From assembly GCA_023522315.1 (NCBI GenBank), contig JAHCSU010000233.1:37017-101016 (forward strand): 64,000 nt of DNA. Reading direction: 5' to 3'. Numbering within the stretch: position 1 is the stretch's first letter; each line of letters opens with the position of its first letter. Of this stretch, positions 9,023 through 17,484 are shown one piece after another. The translations under genes and the position numbers were made by a program. The notes under the pieces were generated by a model, which did no database searches, was not told the origin of the DNA, and was given only the letters and a program-made list of their open reading frames with translations. Source of the DNA: Nostoc sp. CCCryo 231-06. GTDB lineage: Bacteria; Cyanobacteriota; Cyanobacteriia; Cyanobacteriales; Nostocaceae.

Positions 9023-9163
9023 ATGGCTCCTTATAAAGATGCATTTGATGGGTTTACTGATAGTTTAGATGGACAGGATAAATCGGCAAAAAAGGCTGTT
9101 AATGCTGGCATCCAGACTGCTGCTACTGTAGGAATTTCTGTTGCTTCTGTGGCATCTTCTTAA
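9023..9163 (+). CDS. possible 46-residue small protein
   Basis: ATG at 9023 opens MAPYKDAFDGFTDSLDGQDK followed by SAKKAVNAGIQTAATVGISV and ends SVASS. The first half is acidic and soluble; the second is small-residue-rich and hydrophobic enough for one short membrane helix or amphipathic segment. No known family. It lies between a MITE copy and the toxin gene. Its even composition and lack of repeats argue for coding, but no strong ribosome binding site is visible. Confidence 0.35.
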   Translation: MAPYKDAFDGFTDSLDGQDKSAKKAVNAGIQTAATVGISVASVASS

Positions 9164-9184
9164 TACAGTACAAAATGCGGCACT

Positions 9185-9589
9185 TTAGGATTTTGGGCTT
9201 TTGCCTCGTTCTAAAGCTCTTGATGCTGGTGGCGGAGGTTCGGGCGGCTTTTGAAGGATTTCAATAATTGCAGTAATGACTTCATTGATTTTTTTATTCC
9301 TCAGTTTCCCTATATATCGAATAACATTACTTTTATCAACCGTAGCAATAATGTTAGGACGAATGTAGCAAGGATTTAAGTTTAATTTACCAACTCTGAA
9401 GTCTTGGTCTTCTAACTTAATTTCATAGTCTCTACCTACTTTACTAGTGATAGGACAGACGAGCATATTATTACTATCTGATTCTGCAATTACTAAAGTA
9501 GGTCGTCTTTTAGTGGTTGATGCATCAGAAAATGGGAAAGGTATTGAGATGACATCACCTTTGCCAAGATTTTCTATAGATGTTTCCAA
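9185..9589 (-). CDS. MazF/PemK-like toxin
   Basis: 134 residues. The start GKGDVISIPFPFSDASTTKR is the PemK/MazF beta-barrel signature, followed by RPTLVIAESDSNNMLVCPIT. These toxins cut mRNA at short sequences. The only usable start is a TTG at 9589, inside the last codons of the antitoxin gene, so translation is probably coupled. The C-terminal tail (KPPEPPPPASRALERGKSPK) is Pro-rich and beyond the usual fold; it may come from inserted repeat DNA. Downstream lies the 46-residue frame on the opposite strand. Confidence 0.8.
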   Translation of the reverse strand: METSIENLGKGDVISIPFPFSDASTTKRRPTLVIAESDSNNMLVCPITSKVGRDYEIKLEDQDFRVGKLNLNPCYIRPNIIATVDKSNVIRYIGKLRNKKINEVITAIIEILQKPPEPPPPASRALERGKSPKS

Positions 9590-9855
9590 GCTTCATCTTC
9601 CTCTGCATCAAGCCAAATTTTGTTAAGCGATGACTCACTTAATTCCTGAAAATCTTTCACTAATATTTGAGAATTATGTTCATTACTGTCTGGCAAATTC
9701 TTAACTATTTCAAGTGGTAGTCCGGTTAGTTTTGCTACTAAAGCTAAATCAATACCTTCGTGCAGCATGTTGAGTGCAACTTGGGTTAATCCCTGCTGCA
9801 AACCTTGCTCCCATGCTTCGCGTAAGGTTTGAGATTGAATTGCAAAGTCATGCAT
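9574..9855 (-). CDS. antitoxin with Rpn/DUF4351-like N-terminal segment
   Basis: 93 residues, overlapping the toxin gene by 16 bp. The N-terminal half (LREAWEQGLQQGLTQVALNM, then LHEGIDLALVAKLTGL) looks like the C-terminal tail of Rpn/PD-(D/E)XK transposase-like proteins. The C-terminal half (ELSESSLNKIWLDAEEDEAW) resembles the short acidic antitoxins found before cyanobacterial MazF genes. It would bind and neutralise the toxin and repress the promoter. The combination looks like a fusion or a promoter/5'-end capture from an adjacent Rpn gene; that is inference from the sequence pattern. Confidence 0.65.
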   Translation of the reverse strand: MHDFAIQSQTLREAWEQGLQQGLTQVALNMLHEGIDLALVAKLTGLPLEIVKNLPDSNEHNSQILVKDFQELSESSLNKIWLDAEEDEAWKHL

Positions 9856-9985
9856 GATTTTCAGTTCGTATTATACTCTACTTTAATAATACCTCGAATA
9901 TTAAGCTTATCGTTGTGTAAGTTATTTCTGTATGAATATTAAATTTTCCATTTTGGCTGTTGTACATTCCATTTTTAAACCACTA

Positions 9986-12841
9986 TTAGATAGCTTGCTG
10001 ATTTAGCGGAATTACAATTACAAATTCTGTACCTTGCCCAGGAGCAGAAATACATTGTAATGTTCCCCGATGTTTTTGAGTGATAATCTGATAACTAATA
10101 GATAAACCTAACCCAGTACCTTTACCAACTGGTTTAGTAGTAAAGAATGGTTCAAATAAGTGTTTTTGTACCTTTTCTGGAATGCCTGTACCATTATCAG
10201 CAATGCTAATAACTATTTGATTTTCGCTAGTGAGTTTAGTATGAATGCGTATCTGGGGAGTAGCAAGCGCTTTTTCCCCTACTCCCCACTCCCGTTCGGC
10301 TTCTCTACGAGACGCTACGCGAACGCTCACGGCAAGCCCATTCCCCACTGCCTCTTCTAAAGCATCGATCGCATTTGCCAGAAGATTCATAAATACCTGA
10401 TTCAGTTGTCCAGCATAACATTCTACTAATGGCAGGTCGCCGTACTCTTTGATCACCTCAATTGGTAGATTGTTAGATTTAGGCTTGAGGCGATGTTCCA
10501 GAATCAGCAACGTACTATCGATACCCTCATGGATATTCACAGCTTTCATCTCTGCTTCATCTAAGCGAGAAAAGTTTCGTAGAGATAGAACGATTTCTGT
10601 AATTCTTTCAGCACCAACTGTCATAGAAGTTAGCAAGTTTGGTAAGTCTGCCATCAGAAAATCTAAGTCGATCGCTTCTGTTTCTTTTTGAATTTCAGTG
10701 ACTGGATTAGGATAGTTTTTTTGGTATAATTGCATCAGTCTCAATAAATCTTGGATATATTGATTGGCAAAAGTGATATTGCCATAGATAAAGTTAACTG
10801 GGTTATTGATTTCGTGCGCTACACCTGCTACCAACTGCCCCAAACTGGACATTTTTTCACTCTGCACCAGTTGAGATGCTAGATGCTTTGCTTCTTGGCG
10901 CAATTGTGCTTCTGAGTATTGCAATATCTGCTCTGCTTGTTTGCGCTGGGTAATGTCGTGGAGAATGACAACATACTCCTGAAAATCCTGATGGGGTCGG
11001 TCTGAGATGGAAATTTCTAGGCTTTTGTTTTTTCCATTGTGCAGTAGGGTTTGTTCGCTGCGCTTTGTCCACTCGTCTGGATAGTAGACTAATGCAGATA
11101 GCCATTTGTTGAGGTGATTTCCCCGCAACTCAGATGGTTTGACACCAAAGAAAGATTCAGTTGCTGGATTAGCTTGCTGGATAATGCCTCGATCATCCAC
11201 GACTAAAATACCATCCTGGGCGACAGTAAACAGGTGTTCGGCAGCTTCTCTTGCTTCTGCGATCGCCACCACTTGAGGTAAACTTGTCCAACAAGCGATC
11301 GCTACTCCCACAAATGCCACACTCATCAGTAACACCACAAATAGATTTTCACCCGCCGAAGTTGCAACTTTGTTAAGTTTGACACCAAATAACCAGCCAA
11401 CTCCGACTGCGCTGCACAGTAAAAATATCAGGATGCTCACCTGGAGAACTACTGAGTCTTTGATAATTACCACAGGGCGCGATTTATATCGCCGCATCCA
11501 CCAATTGGGATGGAATGGAGGGAAGTTCACACGGCGAATCACTGCATCTATTCCCATGACACCAATGGGAAATAATAGCCCAATTAGCAAGTTGAGCCAA
11601 CCCCAGGCAAGTCCGCCCACCACTAGCACCACAATTTCTAACAGCAGAATGGCCAGAGATATGCGAGGGAACAAAACTTCCGGGCGATCGCGCCGCAGCC
11701 AAAGCCCCAGATGTAATAACATAAAGGAGACAAACCAGCCAACATTTGCAACGGCCACGATTCGCGCTACATCTCCCCAAATTAGATAGATTAGGCATAG
11801 CACCAGTGTCAAGGTTAGCGCTGGGACAAACACACCCCGGCGTGATACAACGGAAAATACTGGTGAAATGTGTTTGTCTAACGCCAACTGATACAAAATT
11901 CTAGGACAATTAGAAACGACCGTTGCCGAACCTAAAAGACTTGCAGCCACCAGCAAAAAGGAAACACTTATAGCGGCTGATTTTCCCCAGAAGGGCTGAG
12001 AAGCCGCCACAAGATTCAGAAAAGCATTATCTTTGAGGCTTGAATCTGTTGCTAACCGCATCATTACCCAAGACCCCCCTAAAAAGATGGGTGGCATCAT
12101 CCAAGCCGCAACGTCTAGAAAGCGCAGCGTCTGAGTGGGTTGGCGGCTATCGGCGACAAAAGAAGAAGCTGTTTCACAACTGTAGGTTGCATAAGTGACG
12201 AAAAAGAACCACTTTGCCCAATCTACAAAGCTCAAAGATGACCAATTGCTAGGAAAAAACCCAGGACTATCACTAGAGAACGTTAACCAGCCAAGACCCT
12301 CTACACAAAAGATGATTAGCAGTCCAAAGGCTGGAATTGCAAAAAACAAATGTAAAATACTTAGGGCGCGAGTCCCACTAAACGCCACGATAAACGGCAA
12401 CAGTGTAAAGCCAATATCCAGAAATATTTCTGGACAGGCTATACCCAGCGCCTCCATATTCACCTTAATTAAATCTCTGAGTACGATGGTATTAACTGCT
12501 AAGTAGGAAACCCAGTTGAGGAGGTATCCAATTGCGGCATAGCAAGCTAGTCCTGGGTAGTTTTGCAGCAACTTGGTAGCATAATTAGGTGTTCCTCCAG
12601 CGACATTCATAAAATGCATACCCAAGCGTTTTACCTGATAATTGAGCAGCATTCCGAAAATCACCGCAGGTATCCAGACAAAAATAGCTTGGGAACCGAG
12701 AGCAGCATGAATTGCTGGAACCAATGCTGTCCAGGAAATATGAGCTGTCAAGCCAAAGCCCCAACTTTCAACAGCACTCAGGCTTCTAGTCAAGCGAGGG
12801 TAAGAAGATTGGCCCAAAGTGGCATGAGCAGGATGGGACAT
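9986..12841 (-). CDS. amino-acid permease (APC type) fused to PAS sensor histidine kinase
   Basis: 951 residues. Residues 1 to about 515 are a complete multi-spanning transporter of the amino-acid/polyamine APC superfamily (SLSAVESWGFGLTAHISWTA start, about 12-14 hydrophobic segments). About 530-645 is a PAS domain (AAEHLFTVAQDGILVVDDRG). A coiled linker leads to HisKA with phospho-acceptor His676 (GQLVAGVAHEINNP). The HATPase domain has its N box at NQVFMNLLANAIDALEEA and G boxes ADNGTGIPE and GKGTGLGLSI. It is a plausible nutrient sensor in which the permease domain reports substrate, as in CbrA-type transporter-kinases. A repeat-derived segment (VASRREAERE) interrupts the HATPase domain. 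No response regulator lies nearby. Confidence 0.9.
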   Translation of the reverse strand: MSHPAHATLGQSSYPRLTRSLSAVESWGFGLTAHISWTALVPAIHAALGSQAIFVWIPAVIFGMLLNYQVKRLGMHFMNVAGGTPNYATKLLQNYPGLACYAAIGYLLNWVSYLAVNTIVLRDLIKVNMEALGIACPEIFLDIGFTLLPFIVAFSGTRALSILHLFFAIPAFGLLIIFCVEGLGWLTFSSDSPGFFPSNWSSLSFVDWAKWFFFVTYATYSCETASSFVADSRQPTQTLRFLDVAAWMMPPIFLGGSWVMMRLATDSSLKDNAFLNLVAASQPFWGKSAAISVSFLLVAASLLGSATVVSNCPRILYQLALDKHISPVFSVVSRRGVFVPALTLTLVLCLIYLIWGDVARIVAVANVGWFVSFMLLHLGLWLRRDRPEVLFPRISLAILLLEIVVLVVGGLAWGWLNLLIGLLFPIGVMGIDAVIRRVNFPPFHPNWWMRRYKSRPVVIIKDSVVLQVSILIFLLCSAVGVGWLFGVKLNKVATSAGENLFVVLLMSVAFVGVAIACWTSLPQVVAIAEAREAAEHLFTVAQDGILVVDDRGIIQQANPATESFFGVKPSELRGNHLNKWLSALVYYPDEWTKRSEQTLLHNGKNKSLEISISDRPHQDFQEYVVILHDITQRKQAEQILQYSEAQLRQEAKHLASQLVQSEKMSSLGQLVAGVAHEINNPVNFIYGNITFANQYIQDLLRLMQLYQKNYPNPVTEIQKETEAIDLDFLMADLPNLLTSMTVGAERITEIVLSLRNFSRLDEAEMKAVNIHEGIDSTLLILEHRLKPKSNNLPIEVIKEYGDLPLVECYAGQLNQVFMNLLANAIDALEEAVGNGLAVSVRVASRREAEREWGVGEKALATPQIRIHTKLTSENQIVISIADNGTGIPEKVQKHLFEPFFTTKPVGKGTGLGLSISYQIITQKHRGTLQCISAPGQGTEFVIVIPLNQQAI
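10296..10333. repeat. short interspersed repeat inside the kinase gene
   Basis: CTTCTCTACGAGACGCTACG plus flanks, the same motif as in the intergenic cluster at 15955-16032. In the kinase frame it codes VASRREAERE between the N box and the first G box of the HATPase domain, where related kinases have a shorter loop. The frame is preserved. Confidence 0.6.
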
Positions 12842-12990
12842 AATTTGCAGTGCTGGGTGCGATACTGTAATTAAGGTTATTAGCTAGAGTTCCCATCTCT
12901 TAAATGTTCTGAACAGAGACTTTTTGCTCGGAATCATAACATATTCACAATGCCAGCATTTCTTAACGGTGCAGCTTAAATAAGCTATCT

Positions 12991-14559
12991 TTACTCCCAC
13001 TCCATACTTTCAGGAAGTTTCTTATTGAGAAAGCGATCCATGCACCGCTCCGCCAAAGCCGCGATGGTTAGCGATGGGTTAGTGCAGGCAGTCGAACCAG
13101 GAATGAGAGAACCATCAACAACAAATAAGTTAGAATAGCCGTGGACTTTGCCGTAAGTGTTACATACAGCACCTATAGTTGCACCACCAAGGGGATGTGC
13201 TGTAGCGCTAAAGTCAATCTGTGCCCCAAAAGTAGTACCATTAGCTTGGTTGAGCCGTTGGTAAGTATACTGGTTAGCCTGGGTAATTTTCTGATTGTTG
13301 GCTGAGTTTTTCGGCCAGAACAGATTAGCTGATTGCGTAGAAGTATTGTAAGTCAGATAGCCCTCTGGCTTGGCGATCGCTAGGCTCAGAGGAGCTAAAA
13401 CACCTTGTGGAACTATCGGAAAAGGAAGTTGCTCGATTACTAATGGAGCGATGGGATTGTCCAAGTCCTCAATTACTACCGATGCTGGCCCGCCCAGCGT
13501 AGGATTAGTTTGACCAGAGGTGACGATCGCAGTCACTCCATCACCGTTAGTTCCCCACAATTTTCCGACTTGATTGTTCAGGCGGCGCAATGTCCCATTG
13601 TGCTTGGCACGTAAAAGCAATTCGGTGGTGCCAATGGAACCGGCTGCTAAAAACAGATAGCGACAGATAAAGGATTTTTTAGCTAGTACAACTCCTTGCT
13701 CATTGATTTGATTGCAGGTAACTCGGAAACGCCCAGCATGATATTCTTCGATCGTGTTTACTACGTGTAGGGGTCGGATTTCCACCTTTTTAGTAGCTTC
13801 TGCTATGCTGAGATAATTTCGATCTAAGCTATTTTTTGCACCACTGTTAAGACCATAGTAAACTTGACCTGCGATCGCAGAAGGAACCTTCTTACCGGCG
13901 ATTTCTTGTCGAACGATATCCCAATCAACAGCGATATCAAGCTTCCTAGCTCTTAAACCAGCTTTGGCTGCTTGCTCTAATAAAATGCGGCTTGCTAAAT
14001 AGTAGTCAGTCTGTAAAATCTCATCCGGTATAGGAGATGGTTTGATGATGGAACGCACCCTTGGATAGTAAACTTTATCCAATTCCTCATATTTGATGCT
14101 GCGTGGAAAGACTTGATAAAAAAGTTCTTTAGTTGGCTGATAACTGACAGCATTGTAGACTAGCGAACCGCCTCCCACCCCCGCCCCACGATAAGCAATA
14201 ATGCCATCGCCTACCTTAACATCAAGGACACCAGTGTATACATCAATCGGAACTTGGTTGAATATAACTGTAGTCGGACTTAGCCAAGTAGACCGACCAT
14301 CGGGGTTTTGATATGTGGAGAAAGTATTACCTGCGGCAGTAATTGGCCATCGTCGTCCTCGCTCTAATACTATGGTTTTAATTCCAGCTTCACCAAGACG
14401 CAATGCTGCAACTGCTCCGCCAAAACCGCTACCAATCACCAGCGCTTCTACACATTCTTCACCACGATAGGAGGCAGAAGCAATGTTAGGCACAGCTATA
14501 CTTGCAGTTGCTGCCAGTGTTGCCTGAATAAATTGACGACGTTTAATTACGCCTGACAT
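12991..14559 (-). CDS. GMC-family FAD oxidoreductase, cholesterol-oxidase-like
   Basis: 522 residues. It starts with a twin-arginine signal (KRRQFIQATLAATASIAVP, Ala-rich, cut near ASAS), so it is exported folded with its flavin. The FAD dinucleotide motif is VIGSGFGGAVAALRLGEAG, then LERGRRWP. GAGVGGGSLVYNAVSY is typical of the cholesterol-oxidase branch. The C-terminus has AHPLGGATIG and VVDGSLIPGSTACTNPSLTI, where the conserved GMC substrate and FAD contacts lie. The substrate is probably a sterol-like or other alcohol; unproven. It is followed on the same strand by the permease-kinase gene, about 150 bp away. Confidence 0.85.
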   Translation of the reverse strand: MSGVIKRRQFIQATLAATASIAVPNIASASYRGEECVEALVIGSGFGGAVAALRLGEAGIKTIVLERGRRWPITAAGNTFSTYQNPDGRSTWLSPTTVIFNQVPIDVYTGVLDVKVGDGIIAYRGAGVGGGSLVYNAVSYQPTKELFYQVFPRSIKYEELDKVYYPRVRSIIKPSPIPDEILQTDYYLASRILLEQAAKAGLRARKLDIAVDWDIVRQEIAGKKVPSAIAGQVYYGLNSGAKNSLDRNYLSIAEATKKVEIRPLHVVNTIEEYHAGRFRVTCNQINEQGVVLAKKSFICRYLFLAAGSIGTTELLLRAKHNGTLRRLNNQVGKLWGTNGDGVTAIVTSGQTNPTLGGPASVVIEDLDNPIAPLVIEQLPFPIVPQGVLAPLSLAIAKPEGYLTYNTSTQSANLFWPKNSANNQKITQANQYTYQRLNQANGTTFGAQIDFSATAHPLGGATIGAVCNTYGKVHGYSNLFVVDGSLIPGSTACTNPSLTIAALAERCMDRFLNKKLPESMEWE

Positions 14560-15081
14560 AATTAATTTCCTGTATGAGTTGATTATGCAGCGACACCTTT
14601 ACATCCCAGTTGAAATAACTAGCTGGGTTGATGTCTTCAACGAATTACAGAAGTAACTTAAAAATATCGAGCACCTGGTTAGAGCGACTTCTGCTACACT
14701 CGTTGCACAATACCCAAAATACCAGTATCAAAAATAGTTGATCTGCCAAATTGCCAAAAACTTGTTTTTGTGTATTTATAGACTTCCAAATAAAAAAATA
14801 TCCAACTAGTACAGGTTGGCGGAAATAAACCTACCACTTCATTACAGCCAGAAAACCCAAACTTACAGCCTGCGTAACTTTTTAACGCCAGTTATTTGCT
14901 ACCTGCAAGAACGCTAAGAACGTAGCTTGCTTCCTCGTAAGAATAGAAGTTGGCAGAGCTGCAAGGGCACACTGGCTCCTTTTGAGTATTTGACTTCCGC
15001 CTTGCGGTACGCCCGTAACACTTCACGGTATTCTTGATCAAACGTCAGCGAACAAGTTTATTGCAGCGAACTTTAAAAAGC
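14560..15081. other. intergenic region with interspersed repeats
   Basis: Divergent promoter region between the GMC oxidoreductase and tmk. From about 14890 it contains fragments of the genome's interspersed repeats (GTAGCTTGCTTCC; GACTTCCGCCTTGCGGTAC, the latter also near 39860). I see no gene. Confidence 0.5.
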
Positions 15082-15741
15082 ATGAATGGCAAATTAATTG
15101 TATTTGAAGGGGTAGAAGGCTGTGGCAAAACCAGCCAAATGCAGCTTTGTTCTGAGTGGTTGGAAAGTCTGGGTGTTTCTGTGGTTGTTACTCGTGAACC
15201 AGGTGGAACAGAGTTAGGCTTACATCTTCGCCGCTTGCTATTAGAGAAGCCAAAGGATAAACTCTTCGGCACCGCTCAGGGCGAGCCAGTTGCACAAGTG
15301 ACAGAACTTTTGTTGTATGCTGCTGACCGATCGCAACACGTTGAACAAGAACTCAAACCAAATCTCGCAGCAGGGAAATATATTTTATGCGATCGCTACA
15401 CTGACTCTACCATTGCCTACCAAGGATATGGTCGTGGTCTTAACATGAGTTTAATCAATCAGCTTAATCATATTGCCACTGCTGGTTTAGAGAGTGACTT
15501 AACTATTTGGTTAGATGTCGATGTCGAAGTAGGACTAGCCCGTAAACGCAAAGATGGAATAGGGTTAGACCGCATTGAACAAGAAACAATCGCTTTTCAT
15601 CGCCGCGTTCAGCAAGGATACGCAGAGTTAGCAGCATCCTATCCCTCAAGAATTGTGCGGGTAGATGGCAGCTTGAGTAAAGAAGCTGTACAACAAGTAA
15701 TTCAAGGAATTTTGCGCGTACACCTGAAGGAGTTACCATAA
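15082..15741 (+). CDS. tmk: thymidylate kinase
   Basis: 219 residues from ATG 15082 (MNGKLIVFEGVEGCGKTSQM). The open frame runs further upstream but only across repeat DNA. The P-loop is EGVEGCGKTSQ, the DR(Y/H) block is CDRYTDSTIAYQGYGRGL, and TREPGGTELG binds the nucleotide. It phosphorylates dTMP to dTDP for DNA synthesis in the cytoplasm. Length is normal. The lid region (ARKRKDGIGLDRIEQE) is present. Confidence 0.95.
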   Translation: MNGKLIVFEGVEGCGKTSQMQLCSEWLESLGVSVVVTREPGGTELGLHLRRLLLEKPKDKLFGTAQGEPVAQVTELLLYAADRSQHVEQELKPNLAAGKYILCDRYTDSTIAYQGYGRGLNMSLINQLNHIATAGLESDLTIWLDVDVEVGLARKRKDGIGLDRIEQETIAFHRRVQQGYAELAASYPSRIVRVDGSLSKEAVQQVIQGILRVHLKELP

Positions 15742-15954
15742 ACATCACCTCAAATTTTGAAGGCGAAATTTTTTTAACTATCTACCTAACTGTCCTTGCA
15801 TCCTTGGTTTAAATGGTCAGCTTTCAGATTTTTCAACCAGGTTTTTGTACTCAAAGTGACTACTTGATTAGATGAGCAAATTTATACAAAAGCCCAAATG
15901 CTCCTATAGCAGTTGATTGTTATTAGTCATTTGTCCTTTTATAAATGACTAATA

Positions 15955-16032
15955 CTTCTCTACGAGAGGCTGCGCCAACGACTTCTCTACGAGACGCTAC
16001 GCGTAGCTTGCTTCCCCGCAGGGGTACGCTCA
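15955..16032. repeat. cluster of short interspersed repeats
   Basis: Two copies of CTTCTCTACGAGA(G/C)GCT(G/A)CG in tandem, followed by GTAGCTTGCTTCCCCGCAGG. The first motif is the one inserted in the histidine-kinase gene at 10296-10333. Shorter relatives are seen near 14920, 20720 and 31680. Confidence 0.7.
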
Positions 16033-16049
16033 GTACAAGTGACCAATGA

Positions 16050-16352
16050 TTAACCAACCCGCTTAACTTCAAATCCCCGCAACCCTTCTGGTTCTTCGTA
16101 CTCAACCACAACATCTTGAACTACAGCAGCAGGTGGCCCAGAGTGACACCAGCGAACCATATTATCTACAACATCTCGCGCCCCTTCAAAGACTGCTTCT
16201 ACTCGATTATCGGGGAGATTTCGCACCCAGCCAGTTAATCCCAACTGGGTAGCTGTATCCACAGTTGAATAGCGATAGCCGACTCCTTGGACTCGGCCAG
16301 AAATGAATACATGGGCGCGGATGATCTTTGGCAGTGCTGTGGAATTCTGCAT
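16050..16352 (-). CDS. acyP: acylphosphatase
   Basis: 100 residues, normal size. The phosphate-binding loop with the catalytic Arg is VFISGRVQGVGYRYS. The catalytic Asn is in GLTGWVRNLPDNRVEAVFEG. The C-terminal block (WCHSGPPAAVVQDVVVEYEE) completes the fold. It hydrolyses acyl phosphates such as acetyl phosphate or carbamoyl phosphate. Single small gene between tmk and a region of repeats; no operon is apparent. Confidence 0.92.
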   Translation of the reverse strand: MQNSTALPKIIRAHVFISGRVQGVGYRYSTVDTATQLGLTGWVRNLPDNRVEAVFEGARDVVDNMVRWCHSGPPAAVVQDVVVEYEEPEGLRGFEVKRVG

Positions 16353-16411
16353 AGACTGGTATAATCTTTACGATTTCCAGTCTACCTAGTTTGTGTATAC
16401 ACAAGCTGTTT

Positions 16412-16537
16412 TTAACTCCAACTACCGAACTTAATCCTGGTCTTTGTGATCGTCGTCATTGCTGCGATGTTTGTACTGGCGATCGCGATTATCTCATTCT
16501 TTATCACGTTGTTTCTACTTGCCACCGACATTCCCAT
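16412..16537 (-). CDS. possible 41-residue peptide with perfect Shine-Dalgarno
   Basis: An exact AGGAGG (16544-16549) stands six bases before ATG 16537, which opens MGMSVASRNNVIKNEIIAIA and so on for 41 codons. The peptide is mildly hydrophobic and unlike anything I know. On the opposite strand the same DNA reads as a very hydrophobic stretch (VIVVIAAMFVLAIAIISF) without a good start. One of the two may be a real small membrane protein. Low confidence; only the ribosome site supports this strand. Confidence 0.3.
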   Translation of the reverse strand: MGMSVASRNNVIKNEIIAIASTNIAAMTTITKTRIKFGSWS

Positions 16538-16809
16538 AATTTTCCTCCTGAGTTAGCGAATCTCGTTATTCAGAGTCACTTTAGTAATTTGTCTATCTTT
16601 GGGAGTGTAGCAGAGTAGTGATAAAGTATTTATGAACTACCCAAACCTACTTCTAGCGCTTATTATTTCTGCTGCTACCTTATGTACCCAGTTTTGACGT
16701 TGATTACCAACTTTGCGTGTTAGTTTAGTAATCTTTAACTGAGCTTTTTTAAATCTTCTAGAAGCCTTAATCAGTAGTCAGTTTTTAAACTTGGAATTTT
16801 GAATTGCTT

Positions 16810-17187
16810 ATGTCTAACTTGCCACCACTCAATACAGAAACAATTTGGGCAATTATTGACGAAAAACTTGATGATGCCACAGTCAACCAGTTGCTATGGC
16901 ATTATTTAGGCTATCGCTATGATTCCTCAACTGCACAATGGGACACTAGCCTAGTTGCACCAGAATGGCAAGATGATTACCCCCAACCACCAAATTTTAT
17001 TGAATCTCGCCCCGCAACAGTCAAGTTGACTCGTTCCATTCCTGTTGAAAATAAACAACTTCTCAAAGAAAAACTGGGTTTCAAAGGTTACAAAATTGGG
17101 GAATTTGGGCCTCGGCAAACTCGCAGGGCGACAGCAGCAGGTTGGTTGTTAAGTTATCTGCAACAAACTAACGGCAAAATTGAGTAA
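16810..17187 (+). CDS. DUF1823 family protein
   Basis: 125 residues from ATG 16810 (MSNLPPLNTETIWAIIDEKL). It contains the conserved blocks TVNQLLWHYLGYRYD, APEWQDDYPQPPNFI and the Arg-rich GPRQTRRATAAGWLLSYL. The family is found in cyanobacteria and plant plastids and has no established function. There is no signal or membrane segment, so it is probably soluble in the cytoplasm. It stands about 300 bp before the GH13 gene; AT-rich promoter DNA lies between. Confidence 0.8.
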   Translation: MSNLPPLNTETIWAIIDEKLDDATVNQLLWHYLGYRYDSSTAQWDTSLVAPEWQDDYPQPPNFIESRPATVKLTRSIPVENKQLLKEKLGFKGYKIGEFGPRQTRRATAAGWLLSYLQQTNGKIE

Positions 17188-17484
17188 TTTTATACAGCAG
17201 ATATTTAGCAATAACTATTTTAGTTTTACTTAATATCTGCTATTTAAGAACTTGATAAAAACCTTTAAATTTTAGTATTATAGGCAGTAAGTGTACTAAA
17301 TACAATCTGGATATTAGTTAAAAAATAAATTCTAAAAACAGTCAAAAATAGCCAAATATTAGTAATTTTTATAAATAATTTATAAAATCATCCTCAAGAT
17401 AGAAGCGCTAGTTATATAATTATTTCTCTAGAGCGATTTGAAAATTCAATTAATTATCCGAGAATACTTCTATCAACCCTTGAT

